Shown piece after piece: positions 34,640 through 41,500 of a stretch of 56,306 nt of DNA. Under the pieces are notes generated by a model. The model had not been told where the DNA came from and did no database searches. It worked only from the letters and a program-made list of their open reading frames with translations. This DNA is from CAYLPJ01 sp964385465 (GTDB taxonomy: Bacteria; Planctomycetota; Phycisphaerae; SM23-33): positions 1 through 56,306 of the forward strand of contig CAYLPJ010000043.1 of assembly GCA_964385465.1 (NCBI GenBank), given 5' to 3'. Numbering within the stretch: position 1 is the first letter of the stretch; every line of letters begins with the position of its first letter. A program made the translations under genes and the position numbers.

Positions 34640-35458
34640 CTAGAGTTCGTAGACGTAGAAGATCATGGTGAACACGCAGGCGGCGGCGATGATGGCAACG
34701 ATGGAGTAGACGACCGTCATGGTGGTCGCCCGCCCGACGCCCTCGGCCCCGCCGCGGACGTTGAGGCCCTCGTGACAGGCGATCAGGCTGATCAGCAGCC
34801 CGAAGACGCCGGCCTGGATCAGCCCGGTGAGGAAATCCCGGTAGCGGAGCTGCTCCTGCATCCGCTGGAAGTAGCCCACGTAGCTCGCCGGGCCCAGCAC
34901 CAGGCTGGTCAGGTAGCCCCCCAGGGCGATCATCAGGTCGGCGACGACCGCCAGCAGGACGGTGACGATGAAGGTCGCCAGCACGCGCGGGACAACGAGG
35001 AACCGCACGGGGTTCAGGGCGATGGCCTCGAGGGCCTCGATCTCCTCGGCGACGACCATCGTGCCCAACTCGGCGGCGATGGACGCCCCGGCGAAGCCGC
35101 TGAGCACTACGGCGGTGATGATCGGCCCGAGCATGCGGAAGCCGGCCACGCCGATGATGTTGGCGACCTTGTCCGTCTGGCCCCACGGCTCAAGCGGCGG
35201 GGTCATCTGGAGGGCGAGGATCACGCCGATGAACAACTGCACCAGCACGACGATGGGCAGGCTGCGGGCGCCCACGCGGACGATCTGCTCGGCCAGGGCG
35301 CCGACACGGAAGCGGGTCTTGCGCGTGAAGACCCCGCGGCAGGCCCATGCGGCCGTGCGGGCCAGCAGCAGCGCCATCCCGCCGGCGTAGCGGACGGTGC
35401 CCAGCGCCACGGCGCCGAGGCTCTCGATCGGGTTACGGGTCGCGGGCGGGGAGGGCAT
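34640..35458 (-). CDS. mlaE: MlaE-type ABC transporter permease
   Basis: Membrane subunit of the lipid-trafficking system, 272 residues with five or six hydrophobic segments. Family motifs are VGARSLPIVVLVQLFIGVILALQ, the central ELGTMVVAEEIEALEAIALNPVRFLVVPR (signature of the MlaE/YrbE family), and FGLLISLIACHEGLNVRGGAEGVGRATTMTVV near the C-terminus. The gene follows the STAS-domain gene by 2 bases and precedes mlaF by 7. In E. coli a STAS protein (MlaB) binds MlaF, so the STAS gene directly upstream could be that partner or a signalling antagonist. Confidence 0.93.
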   Translation of the reverse strand: MPSPPATRNPIESLGAVALGTVRYAGGMALLLARTAAWACRGVFTRKTRFRVGALAEQIVRVGARSLPIVVLVQLFIGVILALQMTPPLEPWGQTDKVANIIGVAGFRMLGPIITAVVLSGFAGASIAAELGTMVVAEEIEALEAIALNPVRFLVVPRVLATFIVTVLLAVVADLMIALGGYLTSLVLGPASYVGYFQRMQEQLRYRDFLTGLIQAGVFGLLISLIACHEGLNVRGGAEGVGRATTMTVVYSIVAIIAAACVFTMIFYVYEL

Positions 35459-35460
35459 GG

Positions 35461-35811
35461 CTAGCGGAGGGCCTCCTCGACACCGGGATAGATGTCGAAC
35501 ACGGTGTCCAGCCGGGTGATCTCGAAAATGCTCCGCACGCGGTCCCCGGGCCCGGCGAGGCGCAGGACGACCTCCTCGCGCCGCGCCCTGCTGAGCAGCT
35601 TGACCAGCGAGGCCACGCCGGAGGAATCCATGTACGGCACGTCGGCGAGGTCCACGACAATGCGGTCCGGCCCCTCGTCCAGCACCCCAAGCAGGGCCTG
35701 CTGGAACTCGCCGGAACGGCTCAGGTCGATCTCCCCGGCTACGGCGACGATGGCCGTCCCGTCCTGCCAGCGGACATCCCGGACCGGCCCGTCGTTGGTC
35801 TGCGAACTCAT
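35461..35811 (-). CDS. STAS-domain protein (RsbV/SpoIIAA-like, possible MlaB role)
   Basis: Single STAS domain of 116 residues: GTAIVAVAGEIDLSRSGEFQQALL, then VVDLADVPYMDSSGVASLVKLL with the DSSG motif (Asp62, Ser63, Ser64, Gly65), the site that RsbW-type kinases phosphorylate. The ATG at 35811 overlaps the TGA of the kinase gene (ATGA), so the two are translationally coupled in the order expected for a partner-switching pair. It is also directly upstream of mlaE, the place of a MlaB-like subunit. The phosphorylatable serines favour an anti-sigma antagonist type of control. Both roles at once is possible but unproven. Confidence 0.85.
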   Translation of the reverse strand: MSSQTNDGPVRDVRWQDGTAIVAVAGEIDLSRSGEFQQALLGVLDEGPDRIVVDLADVPYMDSSGVASLVKLLSRARREEVVLRLAGPGDRVRSIFEITRLDTVFDIYPGVEEALR

Positions 35812-36251
35812 CGCTGCTGCTCTCTTTCGGGGGACGGCAGCGACTTGGTCATCGTCAGCAGCGTCCCGCCCTCTTCCTCACGGTGATACTCCACACGATC
35901 CATGCATTGCTGCATGATGTGCACGCCCAGCCCGCCGGGACGCACGTCGTCGAGGTCCCGGGCCCGGATGCTGCCCGGATCGACATTGCGCCCGCGGTCG
36001 CGGATGCGGACGCACAGCCCGGGCCCGCCGTCGCCAATCGGCTCCAGCTCGATGTCGATGGTCTGGTCGTCCGCCCCGCCGTAGGCGTGCCGGATCACGT
36101 TGGTCAGCGCCTCGTCGATACTCAAGACGATTCGCGTGACGGCCTCCTCGTCGAAGCCGACGTCCCGGCAGACCTTCTCGGTGGCCGCACGCACCACCTG
36201 AAGGTGCGACGGCGTCGAGAAGATCTGAAGCCGAACGGGGCGCTTGGGCAT
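35808..36251 (-). CDS. RsbW-like serine kinase / anti-sigma factor (HATPase domain)
   Basis: GHKL-fold ATPase of 147 residues with no sensor domain. The N-box is DEALTNVIRHAYGG (Glu47, Asn51), followed by RIRDRGRNVDP (G1 box) and PGGLGVHIMQQCMD (G2 box). Proteins like this phosphorylate a STAS antagonist and sequester a sigma factor or other target. The ATG at 36251 shares a base with the TGA of the HEAT-lipoprotein gene (TGATG), and its own stop overlaps the STAS start, so the three are a tight unit. No sigma-factor gene is nearby. The natural target could be a distant sigma factor, or the transporter itself via the STAS protein. Confidence 0.87.
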   Translation of the reverse strand: MPKRPVRLQIFSTPSHLQVVRAATEKVCRDVGFDEEAVTRIVLSIDEALTNVIRHAYGGADDQTIDIELEPIGDGGPGLCVRIRDRGRNVDPGSIRARDLDDVRPGGLGVHIMQQCMDRVEYHREEEGGTLLTMTKSLPSPEREQQR

Positions 36252-36649
36252 CAGTCGCCCTCCCCGGCCTCGGCCTCGGCTTGCCTCTGCCGAAGCCATC
36301 GCCGCCAGCGTTCGGCCGCGGCCTCTCGCTCGGATGGCGGGGCATAATACTCGTAATCGAACGTTTGCCCGGTGATCTTCTGCAGTGCGACGATCGCGGC
36401 GAAGCGGATCTCGGTCTCGGCGTCGGTGAGGCGGTCGACGAGGTAGGCCGCGGCCTTGGGATCGCCGCGCCGCCCGGCCTCGAGGACGGCCTCCATCCGC
36501 ACGCCGGGATCCTCCGCCTGGAGGCGGCGGTACAGGTTGTCCGGGCCGAAAGGCCCGCCGGGCCCGAAGCCGGGCACCGCGGCGTCCTGGCAGCCGCCCG
36601 CCGCAACCAGCAGCAGCGGCGCCCACAGCCCTTTCCTCAAGAGACTCAC
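36251..36649 (-). CDS. small HEAT-repeat lipoprotein
   Basis: A 132-residue exported lipoprotein. The GTG at 36649 is close after AGGAG; the signal runs LLRKGLWAPLLLVAAGGC with lipobox Cys20. After a Gly/Pro-rich spacer (about 21-38) comes a HEAT-like helical pair (VRMEAVLEAGRRGDPKAAAYLVDRLTDAETEIRFAAIVALQKITG), then a charged helix with RERWRRW-like residues. It heads the operon of kinase, STAS and mlaEFD genes. It could be an envelope sensor or scaffold for that system, which is inference from position only. A promoter candidate lies at 36695-36722. Confidence 0.8.
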   Translation of the reverse strand: MSLLRKGLWAPLLLVAAGGCQDAAVPGFGPGGPFGPDNLYRRLQAEDPGVRMEAVLEAGRRGDPKAAAYLVDRLTDAETEIRFAAIVALQKITGQTFDYEYYAPPSEREAAAERWRRWLRQRQAEAEAGEGD

Positions 36650-36694
36650 AATCTCCTCGTGTCCGCTCTACGCCACCCGGGTTCGTATCCGAGG

Positions 36695-36722
36695 ATTCTA
36701 CCGCCGATCGGCCCGTGTGCAA
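36695..36722 (-). promoter_or_regulatory. candidate promoter of the HEAT-kinase-STAS-mlaEFD operon
   Basis: On the minus strand TTGCAC (36722-36717) and TAGAAT (36700-36695) are 16 bases apart, about 40 bases before the GTG start at 36649. Confidence 0.4.
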
Positions 36723-36752
36723 CGGGCGTTTCCCGACCGGCGGCGCACGACG

Positions 36753-36784
36753 GCCGCCCCGCCGGAAGCGTCCGACGGGGCGGC
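36753..36784 (-). terminator. strong hairpin after the MocA gene, possible terminator
   Basis: GCCGCCCCG (36753-36761) pairs with CGGGGCGGC (36776-36784); after one mismatch CGGA/TCCG continues the stem to an AGCG tetraloop. It lies about 30 bases past the MocA stop and before the next promoter. It has no U-tract. Confidence 0.35.
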
Positions 36785-36815
36785 GGGTGCATCGGTTCTG
36801 GATGATGGGCGCGGC

Positions 36816-38150
36816 CTAGAGGTCCCAGCCCTTGCGGGGCTCGCGGGAGACCAGTGCCGCGGCGTCGGCCGTCAGGACCTTCCGCGCGGTCGGGTCGCAC
36901 TCGAACTTGTAGCCCGGCTCACCCTTGCGGATGGCGATGCAGCCCAGCAGCATCAGCTCGGTCATCGGCCCGCCGTAAAGGAAACTGGACTTCGGGAAGT
37001 CCCAGGGCTTCTCGCCCTTGACCGCCATGACCCATTCCTTCTTGTGCCCGGGGCTGCGCTCGAGCTTCTTCGGCGGCTTGCCGATCTCCTTCATCTTCGC
37101 CTCGGGCACGATCCGCGGGCTGTTGCCGTAGTCCCCGCGGACGTACAGCGTCGCCTTCGTGCCGATGAACAGGTTCCCGCTGCCCACAAGCTTGTCGATG
37201 CCCGTGCCCTCGGGGATCTCCGGCTTCATCCCGCCGGAGTACCAGTGGGCCTCCACCGGGCCGCGATCGCCCTTGGCCGGGAAGTACCACTTGAAGTGGC
37301 TCTTCTTGGGGAACGTCTCGGGGCGCCCGTCGCCCTCGATGGCGATCAACTCGACGGCCGAGGGGTAGTCCGGATCCAGCGCCCAGTTGACGCAGTCCCA
37401 GGTGTGGCAGCCCATGTCGCCGACGGCGCCACAGCCGAAGTCGAGCCAGCCACGCCACTTGAATCCGTGCAGCCCGTCGTGGAACTCGCGGAACGGCGCG
37501 GGGCCGATCCAGGCGTCCCAGTTGAGGTGATCCGGCGCGGGTTTGCTCGGCGGGCGCTTGCTGATGCCCTGCGGCCAGACCGGGCGGTTGGTCCACGTGT
37601 GGACCTCCTTGATGTCGCCCAGCATGCCGCTCTGGACCCACTCGACGACCAGGCGGTTGCCCTCGTTGGCGTGGCCCTGGTTGCCCATCTGGGTGGCGAC
37701 CTTCTTCTCGGCAGCGAGTTCCGCCATCTCGCGGGCCTCGGCGACCGACCAGGTCAGCGGCTTCTCGCAGTAGACGTGCTTGCCCGCCCGCATGGCCATC
37801 AGCGAAGCCGGAGCGTGGTTGTGGTCCGGCGTGGCGACCACCACCGCGTCGATCTCCTTCTCGTGGGTCTCGAGCATCTTGCGGTAGTCGGTGTACTTGC
37901 CCGCGTCGGGCCACTTCTGCGGCATCTTGCCCCAGCGATTCTTGTCCGCGTCGCAGAAGGCCACGCAGATGCCGTCGCGGTTGTTCGCCACGCCCAGATG
38001 GGCCCCCGCCCGTCCGCCGGTGCCCACGAACGCGTAGCCGATCTTCTCGTTGGGGGACGCGGCGCTGAGAATTCGCGGGGCCGCCACGGCCACGACGCCG
38101 GCGCCCGCGACGCCCTTGAGAAATTGCCTGCGTGAGATCGAGTGCTTCAT
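36816..38150 (-). CDS. Tat-exported Gfo/Idh/MocA family oxidoreductase
   Basis: Periplasmic member of the sugar-dehydrogenase family, 444 residues. The twin-arginine leader is SRRQFLKGVAGAGVVAVAAP (about 6-25). The NAD-binding fold follows (IGYAFVGTGGRAGAHLGV near 38-56), then CDADKNRWGKMPQ, VVVATPDHNHAPASLMAMRAGKHVYCEKPLTWSVAEAREM with the EKP motif, and THMGNQGH-like TQMGNQGHANEGNRLV. Planctomycetes carry many such paralogues beside sulfatases and sugar genes. ATG 38150 has GAGGG upstream; a 7-codon earlier start is less good. Promoter at 38274-38303. Substrate unknown; the Tat leader implies it is folded with its cofactor before export. Confidence 0.92.
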   Translation of the reverse strand: MKHSISRRQFLKGVAGAGVVAVAAPRILSAASPNEKIGYAFVGTGGRAGAHLGVANNRDGICVAFCDADKNRWGKMPQKWPDAGKYTDYRKMLETHEKEIDAVVVATPDHNHAPASLMAMRAGKHVYCEKPLTWSVAEAREMAELAAEKKVATQMGNQGHANEGNRLVVEWVQSGMLGDIKEVHTWTNRPVWPQGISKRPPSKPAPDHLNWDAWIGPAPFREFHDGLHGFKWRGWLDFGCGAVGDMGCHTWDCVNWALDPDYPSAVELIAIEGDGRPETFPKKSHFKWYFPAKGDRGPVEAHWYSGGMKPEIPEGTGIDKLVGSGNLFIGTKATLYVRGDYGNSPRIVPEAKMKEIGKPPKKLERSPGHKKEWVMAVKGEKPWDFPKSSFLYGGPMTELMLLGCIAIRKGEPGYKFECDPTARKVLTADAAALVSREPRKGWDL

Positions 38151-38273
38151 GTCCCTCATTCCTGCTGCCAAGGAGTCCTGTGCTCGAACGGGCCGGCGGT
38201 TGGCTCCGGCTCATCCGGCGGGTGCAGGGGGCCGCGAACGCCGCGGACCCAACCCACCCGACACGGTCCAACC

Positions 38274-38303
38274 CTTATCGGTCGTCCCGGGCCGTCCTGT
38301 CAA
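38274..38303 (-). promoter_or_regulatory. sigma70-type promoter of the Tat-exported MocA gene
   Basis: On the minus strand a perfect TTGACA (38303-38298) and GATAAG (38279-38274) are 18 bases apart. The start near 38267 leaves a leader of about 117 bases. The rest of the 271-base divergent gap holds no gene. Confidence 0.55.
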
Positions 38304-38421
38304 CCATGGTTTATTCAACGTCCTCGACCCGCGGCAGGTTCGCGGGTTTCCACGCACCAGACGCACTAAACCCCGCGGGCGACACCGGCCGATAGGTCTC
38401 ATGACCGTGGAGATATCGAAC

Positions 38422-39396
38422 ATGAGAACCTGCATCATGTTGTGGTTCGCGACCGCCGGCCTGGCCGCCTGCGCCGGCTGCACCGCCGGGCTGGCCGGCG
38501 ACCCGGCCGACTTCATCAAGCCCACCGTCGCCGTCATGAAGTTCGAGAACCGCGCCGCCTCGGCGCTGAGCTGGGACCTCGGCACGGGAATGCGGGACAT
38601 CCTCGTCGACCGCCTTGTCGCCACGCAGCGGTATCACGTGATCGAGCGGCCGGAGCTGGGCTCGGTGATCGACGAGCTGCGTCTCCAGAACAGCGGCGTG
38701 ACGCGCGACCAGGACCGCGCCCGCCCTGGCCGGCTGAAGAACGTACGGTACCTGGTCAAGGGCACGATCACGGACTTCGGGCACGTCTCGCAGGACAGCG
38801 GCTTCCTGGGCTTGCCGAACATGGAGCTGCTCACCGGCGGCAGCCGGGCGGTGATGGGGCTGACGCTCTACGTCGTGGACGTTGAGAGCGGCGAGATCAT
38901 CTCCAGCGAGAGCATCGAGGAGTCCGTCCGCGCCTCGGACGTCTCCGTACAGGCCGGCTACCGCGACGTCGCCTTCGGCGGCTCGGTCTTCTACCGCACC
39001 CCGCTGGGCCGCGCGACCGCCCGGGTGATCGACGAAGCCGTCGTCAAGGTCACGCGGACCATCGCGGCGAGGCGCTGGCAGCCGCGGATCGCCCTGGTAC
39101 AGGAGCGCGGCACGGTGGTGATCAACGGCGGGCGGGACCGCCGCGTGCCCGACGGGGCAACCTACGAGGTCTACCGGCTTGGCTCGCCGATCATCGATCC
39201 CGACACCGGGGACACGCTGGGCCACCAGCCGGGCGAGGCGATCGGGCGGATCCGCATCCGCGAGGTCCGCGACCGCTACAGCGTCGGGACCATCCTCCAC
39301 GGGAACGCCGCCGCTTTCACCAAGGGCCAGCGCTGCCGGCGCGTCGAGTCGCCCGCCGAGGACGCCGCAGAGGTCTCGATGTCAGCCGGGCAGTAA
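38422..39396 (+). CDS. CsgG-family lipoprotein
   Basis: Exported lipoprotein of 324 residues with lipobox Cys17 (AGLAAC). The CsgG-like domain is at about 30-210: KPTVAVMKFENRA, GTGMRDILVDRLVATQRYHVIERPELGSVIDELRLQNSG, VRYLVKGTITDFGHV, YVVDVESGEIISSESIEES. The C-terminal 100 residues form an added beta-rich domain (ALVQERGTVVINGGRDRRVPDGATYEVYRLG). CsgG relatives make outer-membrane pores for curli export, and others (LpoB-like, FlgT-like) work at peptidoglycan or flagella; which applies here is not clear. The ATG at 38422 is 9 bases from GGAG; an ATG at 38401 is possible. No curli genes are nearby. Confidence 0.8.
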   Translation: MRTCIMLWFATAGLAACAGCTAGLAGDPADFIKPTVAVMKFENRAASALSWDLGTGMRDILVDRLVATQRYHVIERPELGSVIDELRLQNSGVTRDQDRARPGRLKNVRYLVKGTITDFGHVSQDSGFLGLPNMELLTGGSRAVMGLTLYVVDVESGEIISSESIEESVRASDVSVQAGYRDVAFGGSVFYRTPLGRATARVIDEAVVKVTRTIAARRWQPRIALVQERGTVVINGGRDRRVPDGATYEVYRLGSPIIDPDTGDTLGHQPGEAIGRIRIREVRDRYSVGTILHGNAAAFTKGQRCRRVESPAEDAAEVSMSAGQ

Positions 39397-39401
39397 GCCC
39401 C

Positions 39402-39866
39402 TCACGCCACCTCGACGGTCAGGTCCAGCTCCACCGGCGCGGCCAGCGGCAGCTCCGCGACGCCGACGGCGCAGCGGGCGTGCCGCCCCGCATCGCCGAA
39501 TACCCCCACCAGCAGGTCGCTGGCGCCGTTGGCGACCTTCGCCTGATCGGTGAAGCCCGCCGCCGAGTTGACGAACACGTTCAGCCGCACCACCCGCCGC
39601 ACGGCCGAGAGGCCCGCCTCGCCCAGTTCGCCGGCCACGGCGGCCAGGCCGTTGAGCGCCGCCTGCATCGCGGCAGCCTGGGCGACCTCCAGCGGCACGT
39701 CGGAGGGAACCTTGCCCTCGGCGAGCAGTTCGCCGCCCTGCGTGGGCAACTGCCCAGCCGTGACGATCAGACCTCCGGTCCGGACGGCGGGCACGTAGGA
39801 GCCCACCGGCTTGGGCGGGGTTGGAAGCTGGAGGCCGAGCGTCTCAATTCGTTCCTCGGGCGTCAT
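39402..39866 (-). CDS. RidA family protein (YjgF/YER057c/UK114)
   Basis: Predicted enamine/imine deaminase that clears reactive 2-aminoacrylate made by PLP enzymes, 154 residues. The RidA fold segments are AVRTGGLIVTAGQLPTQGGEL, QAAAMQAALNGLAAVAGELG, VRRVVRLNVFVNSAAGFTDQAKVANGASDLLVGVFGDAGRHARCAVGVAELPLAAPVELDLTVEVA. The catalytic Arg is in HARCAVGV. It belongs to the longer subgroup rather than the 128-residue trimers. GGGAGG precedes the ATG at 39866, which lies inside the scpA 3' end (23-base overlap), so the two are probably co-transcribed and translationally coupled. Confidence 0.9.
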   Translation of the reverse strand: MTPEERIETLGLQLPTPPKPVGSYVPAVRTGGLIVTAGQLPTQGGELLAEGKVPSDVPLEVAQAAAMQAALNGLAAVAGELGEAGLSAVRRVVRLNVFVNSAAGFTDQAKVANGASDLLVGVFGDAGRHARCAVGVAELPLAAPVELDLTVEVA

Positions 39867-40725
39867 GGTCGTCCTCCCGGCCGGCGGGGGCGTCTCCGTC
39901 GGCGTGCATGGGGTCGGTGTTCCCGCCGGCATCGTCAGCGGCGTCGGCGGCGTCGCCTTCGCCAGCCTCTTCGGCCTCCTCGTCGGGGGCCTCCGGGGGG
40001 TCGGGGTTGGCATAGATGTGGATCTCGGCGAAGTTGCGCTGCTGGCGGGCGAGGACCTTCTTCAGCCGCACCAACTCCAGCAGGGCCAGGAACAGCCCGA
40101 TGAGCTGCACCCGCTCGGTCCGGCCCTCGAAGACGCGGCGGAAGGTCAGCGGGCCCTCGCGGTAAAGGCGGTCGAGGATGTCGTCCTGGTGCAGCTCGAT
40201 CGGGGTGTCGTCGTAGATGACCTGGTGCTGGGGCTTGTCGGCGCCGATGGCCTCCATCAGCCGGCCGAAGGCGTCCACGAGGTCCCAGAGCTGGACGTCG
40301 TCGAGATCGACGGCCGCCTCCTCCTCGTCTTCCGGCAGGATGGGCTTGCGGGGGAAGCGGAGTGCCTGCTCGGCCGCGGCGTCGGCGAGGTCGCCGGCGG
40401 CGTCCTTGAAGGCCTTGTACTCCAGCAACTGGCGGACCAGCTCGGCCCGCGGGTCGATCTCCACGCCCCCCTCGGTCTGCTCCTCCGGCGGCGGGGTCGG
40501 CAGGAGCATCCGCGTCTTGATCTCGATCAGCGTGGCGGCCAAGACCAGGAAGTCGCCGGCGAGGTTCGGGTCCAGGGCCTTGATGAGGTCGACGTATTCG
40601 AGGTACTGCTCGGTGACGCGGACGATGGGGATGTCGTAGATGTCCACCTCGTCGCGGCGGATGAGATAGAGCAGCAGGTCCAGCGGGCCGTTGTAGACGT
40701 CCAGGTTCACGCGGTAGTCGGGCAT
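39844..40725 (-). CDS. scpA: segregation and condensation protein A
   Basis: Kleisin subunit of the Smc-ScpAB condensin, which compacts and separates chromosomes. The 293-residue protein starts DYRVNLDVYNGPLDLLLYLIRRDEVDIYDIPI (Smc-neck binding N-domain) and continues AGDFLVLAATLIEIKTRMLLP. The C-terminal winged-helix has LTFRRVFEGRTERVQLIGLFLALLELVRLKKVLARQQRNFAEIHI. A strongly acidic, Ala/Asp/Glu-rich tail of about 40 residues follows the core and is not part of the family. The ATG at 40725 follows GGAAGG; the open frame runs further upstream but without conserved sequence. The usual partner gene scpB does not adjoin it. Confidence 0.93.
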   Translation of the reverse strand: MPDYRVNLDVYNGPLDLLLYLIRRDEVDIYDIPIVRVTEQYLEYVDLIKALDPNLAGDFLVLAATLIEIKTRMLLPTPPPEEQTEGGVEIDPRAELVRQLLEYKAFKDAAGDLADAAAEQALRFPRKPILPEDEEEAAVDLDDVQLWDLVDAFGRLMEAIGADKPQHQVIYDDTPIELHQDDILDRLYREGPLTFRRVFEGRTERVQLIGLFLALLELVRLKKVLARQQRNFAEIHIYANPDPPEAPDEEAEEAGEGDAADAADDAGGNTDPMHADGDAPAGREDDHDARGTN

Positions 40726-40951
40726 CCGTTCACCTTCCGGGGCCTGTAAAGCGGGCATTCTACGCGCCCCGGCCCCCCGCAGGAAGGCGGGGCCTCGCGG
40801 AACTGCCAAGTTCCACGCCCCCGACGAATGCACCCGCCCGCCGAGTGTGAACGAACACGGCGGGAACCCGTCGCCGGCGATGGCACCTCCGTCGTCGCCC
40901 GAACCCCGATGCGCCTGGAAGCTGCCGCTTTCTGAGGCCGTGCTTTCGGGG

Positions 40952-40981
40952 TTGACGGTTTGCGCCGGTCGCCCGTACAAT
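40952..40981 (+). promoter_or_regulatory. strong sigma70-type promoter
   Basis: TTGACG (40952-40957) and TACAAT (40976-40981) are 18 bases apart, predicting a start near 40988, at the base of a hairpin. It drives the small gene at 41035 or an untranslated RNA. Confidence 0.6.
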
Positions 40982-40985
40982 GTAT

Positions 40986-41006
40986 GCGTTGAGGCGAATT
41001 CAACGC
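40986..41006 (+). repeat. 7-bp stem hairpin at the predicted transcript 5' end
   Basis: GCGTTGA (40986-40992) pairs exactly with TCAACGC (41000-41006) around a 7-base loop. It coincides with the predicted transcription start, so it could protect the 5' end or serve as an operator. Confidence 0.5.
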
Positions 41007-41034
41007 ACCGCACCTTTGGAGGAAGCGTGCTCTC

Positions 41035-41313
41035 GTGACCGAATGCCTGCCCATCACGCGGGGCCTGACCTTGCGGACCCGGCCCGCGCCGCGCCCGGCC
41101 CGGCGTAAGGTCCCGGCCGCGGACACCGGCAGGCGTCAGCAGGCGAACCTATCGACGTGGTCCCCCCCGCGGTCGGGCCCGGTGCACCGCCGCCCCCGCC
41201 GCCGGCGTCGTACGCTGATGGACGTCGCGATCGACACGTACCTCGATCACTCCGGCCCGCCGACCGGCCCCGAGGGCTGCTACATCCCCGCCCCCGTCGA
41301 CGTCCGCGTCTGA
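41035..41313 (+). CDS. small basic protein of unknown function, or a non-coding RNA
   Basis: Not recognised. From the GTG at 41035 the frame gives 92 residues, the first 60 very rich in Arg/Pro (RTRPAPRPARRK, RRPRRRRRTL) and the last 32 less biased (MDVAIDTYLDHSGPPTGPEGCYIPAPVDVRV). GGAGG is 12 bases before the GTG, rather far. The promoter in front is among the best in the window, so the locus is probably transcribed; whether the product is this protein, a shorter one starting at the ATG at 41218, or an RNA cannot be decided from one sequence. No known RNA family was recognised in it. Confidence 0.3.
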   Translation: MTECLPITRGLTLRTRPAPRPARRKVPAADTGRRQQANLSTWSPPRSGPVHRRPRRRRRTLMDVAIDTYLDHSGPPTGPEGCYIPAPVDVRV

Positions 41314-41500
41314 CCGACGTCCGCCCAGGCCCACCGGCTGCGCCCCGATATGTGTTTGGCCCGGCTCGTCACTCGAGGCCCGCCCCTGTCGTGTGTCAGC
41401 CCCGGCCACGAAAACACGTGTGCGTCCCGTGGGTCTCTTCGAGCAACCAATCCCATTTCGCCGCCGGCACTTCCGCTACCCGCTCGGCAACGACGGACGA

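Larger units (their letters stand above)
40726..41034. other. 309-base divergent intergenic region
   Basis: Between scpA and the small gene at 41035. It contains the promoter and hairpin entered separately and TTGGAGGAAG at 41015-41024. Base composition is less extreme than in the genes. No protein-coding frame with a start signal was seen. Confidence 0.6.
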
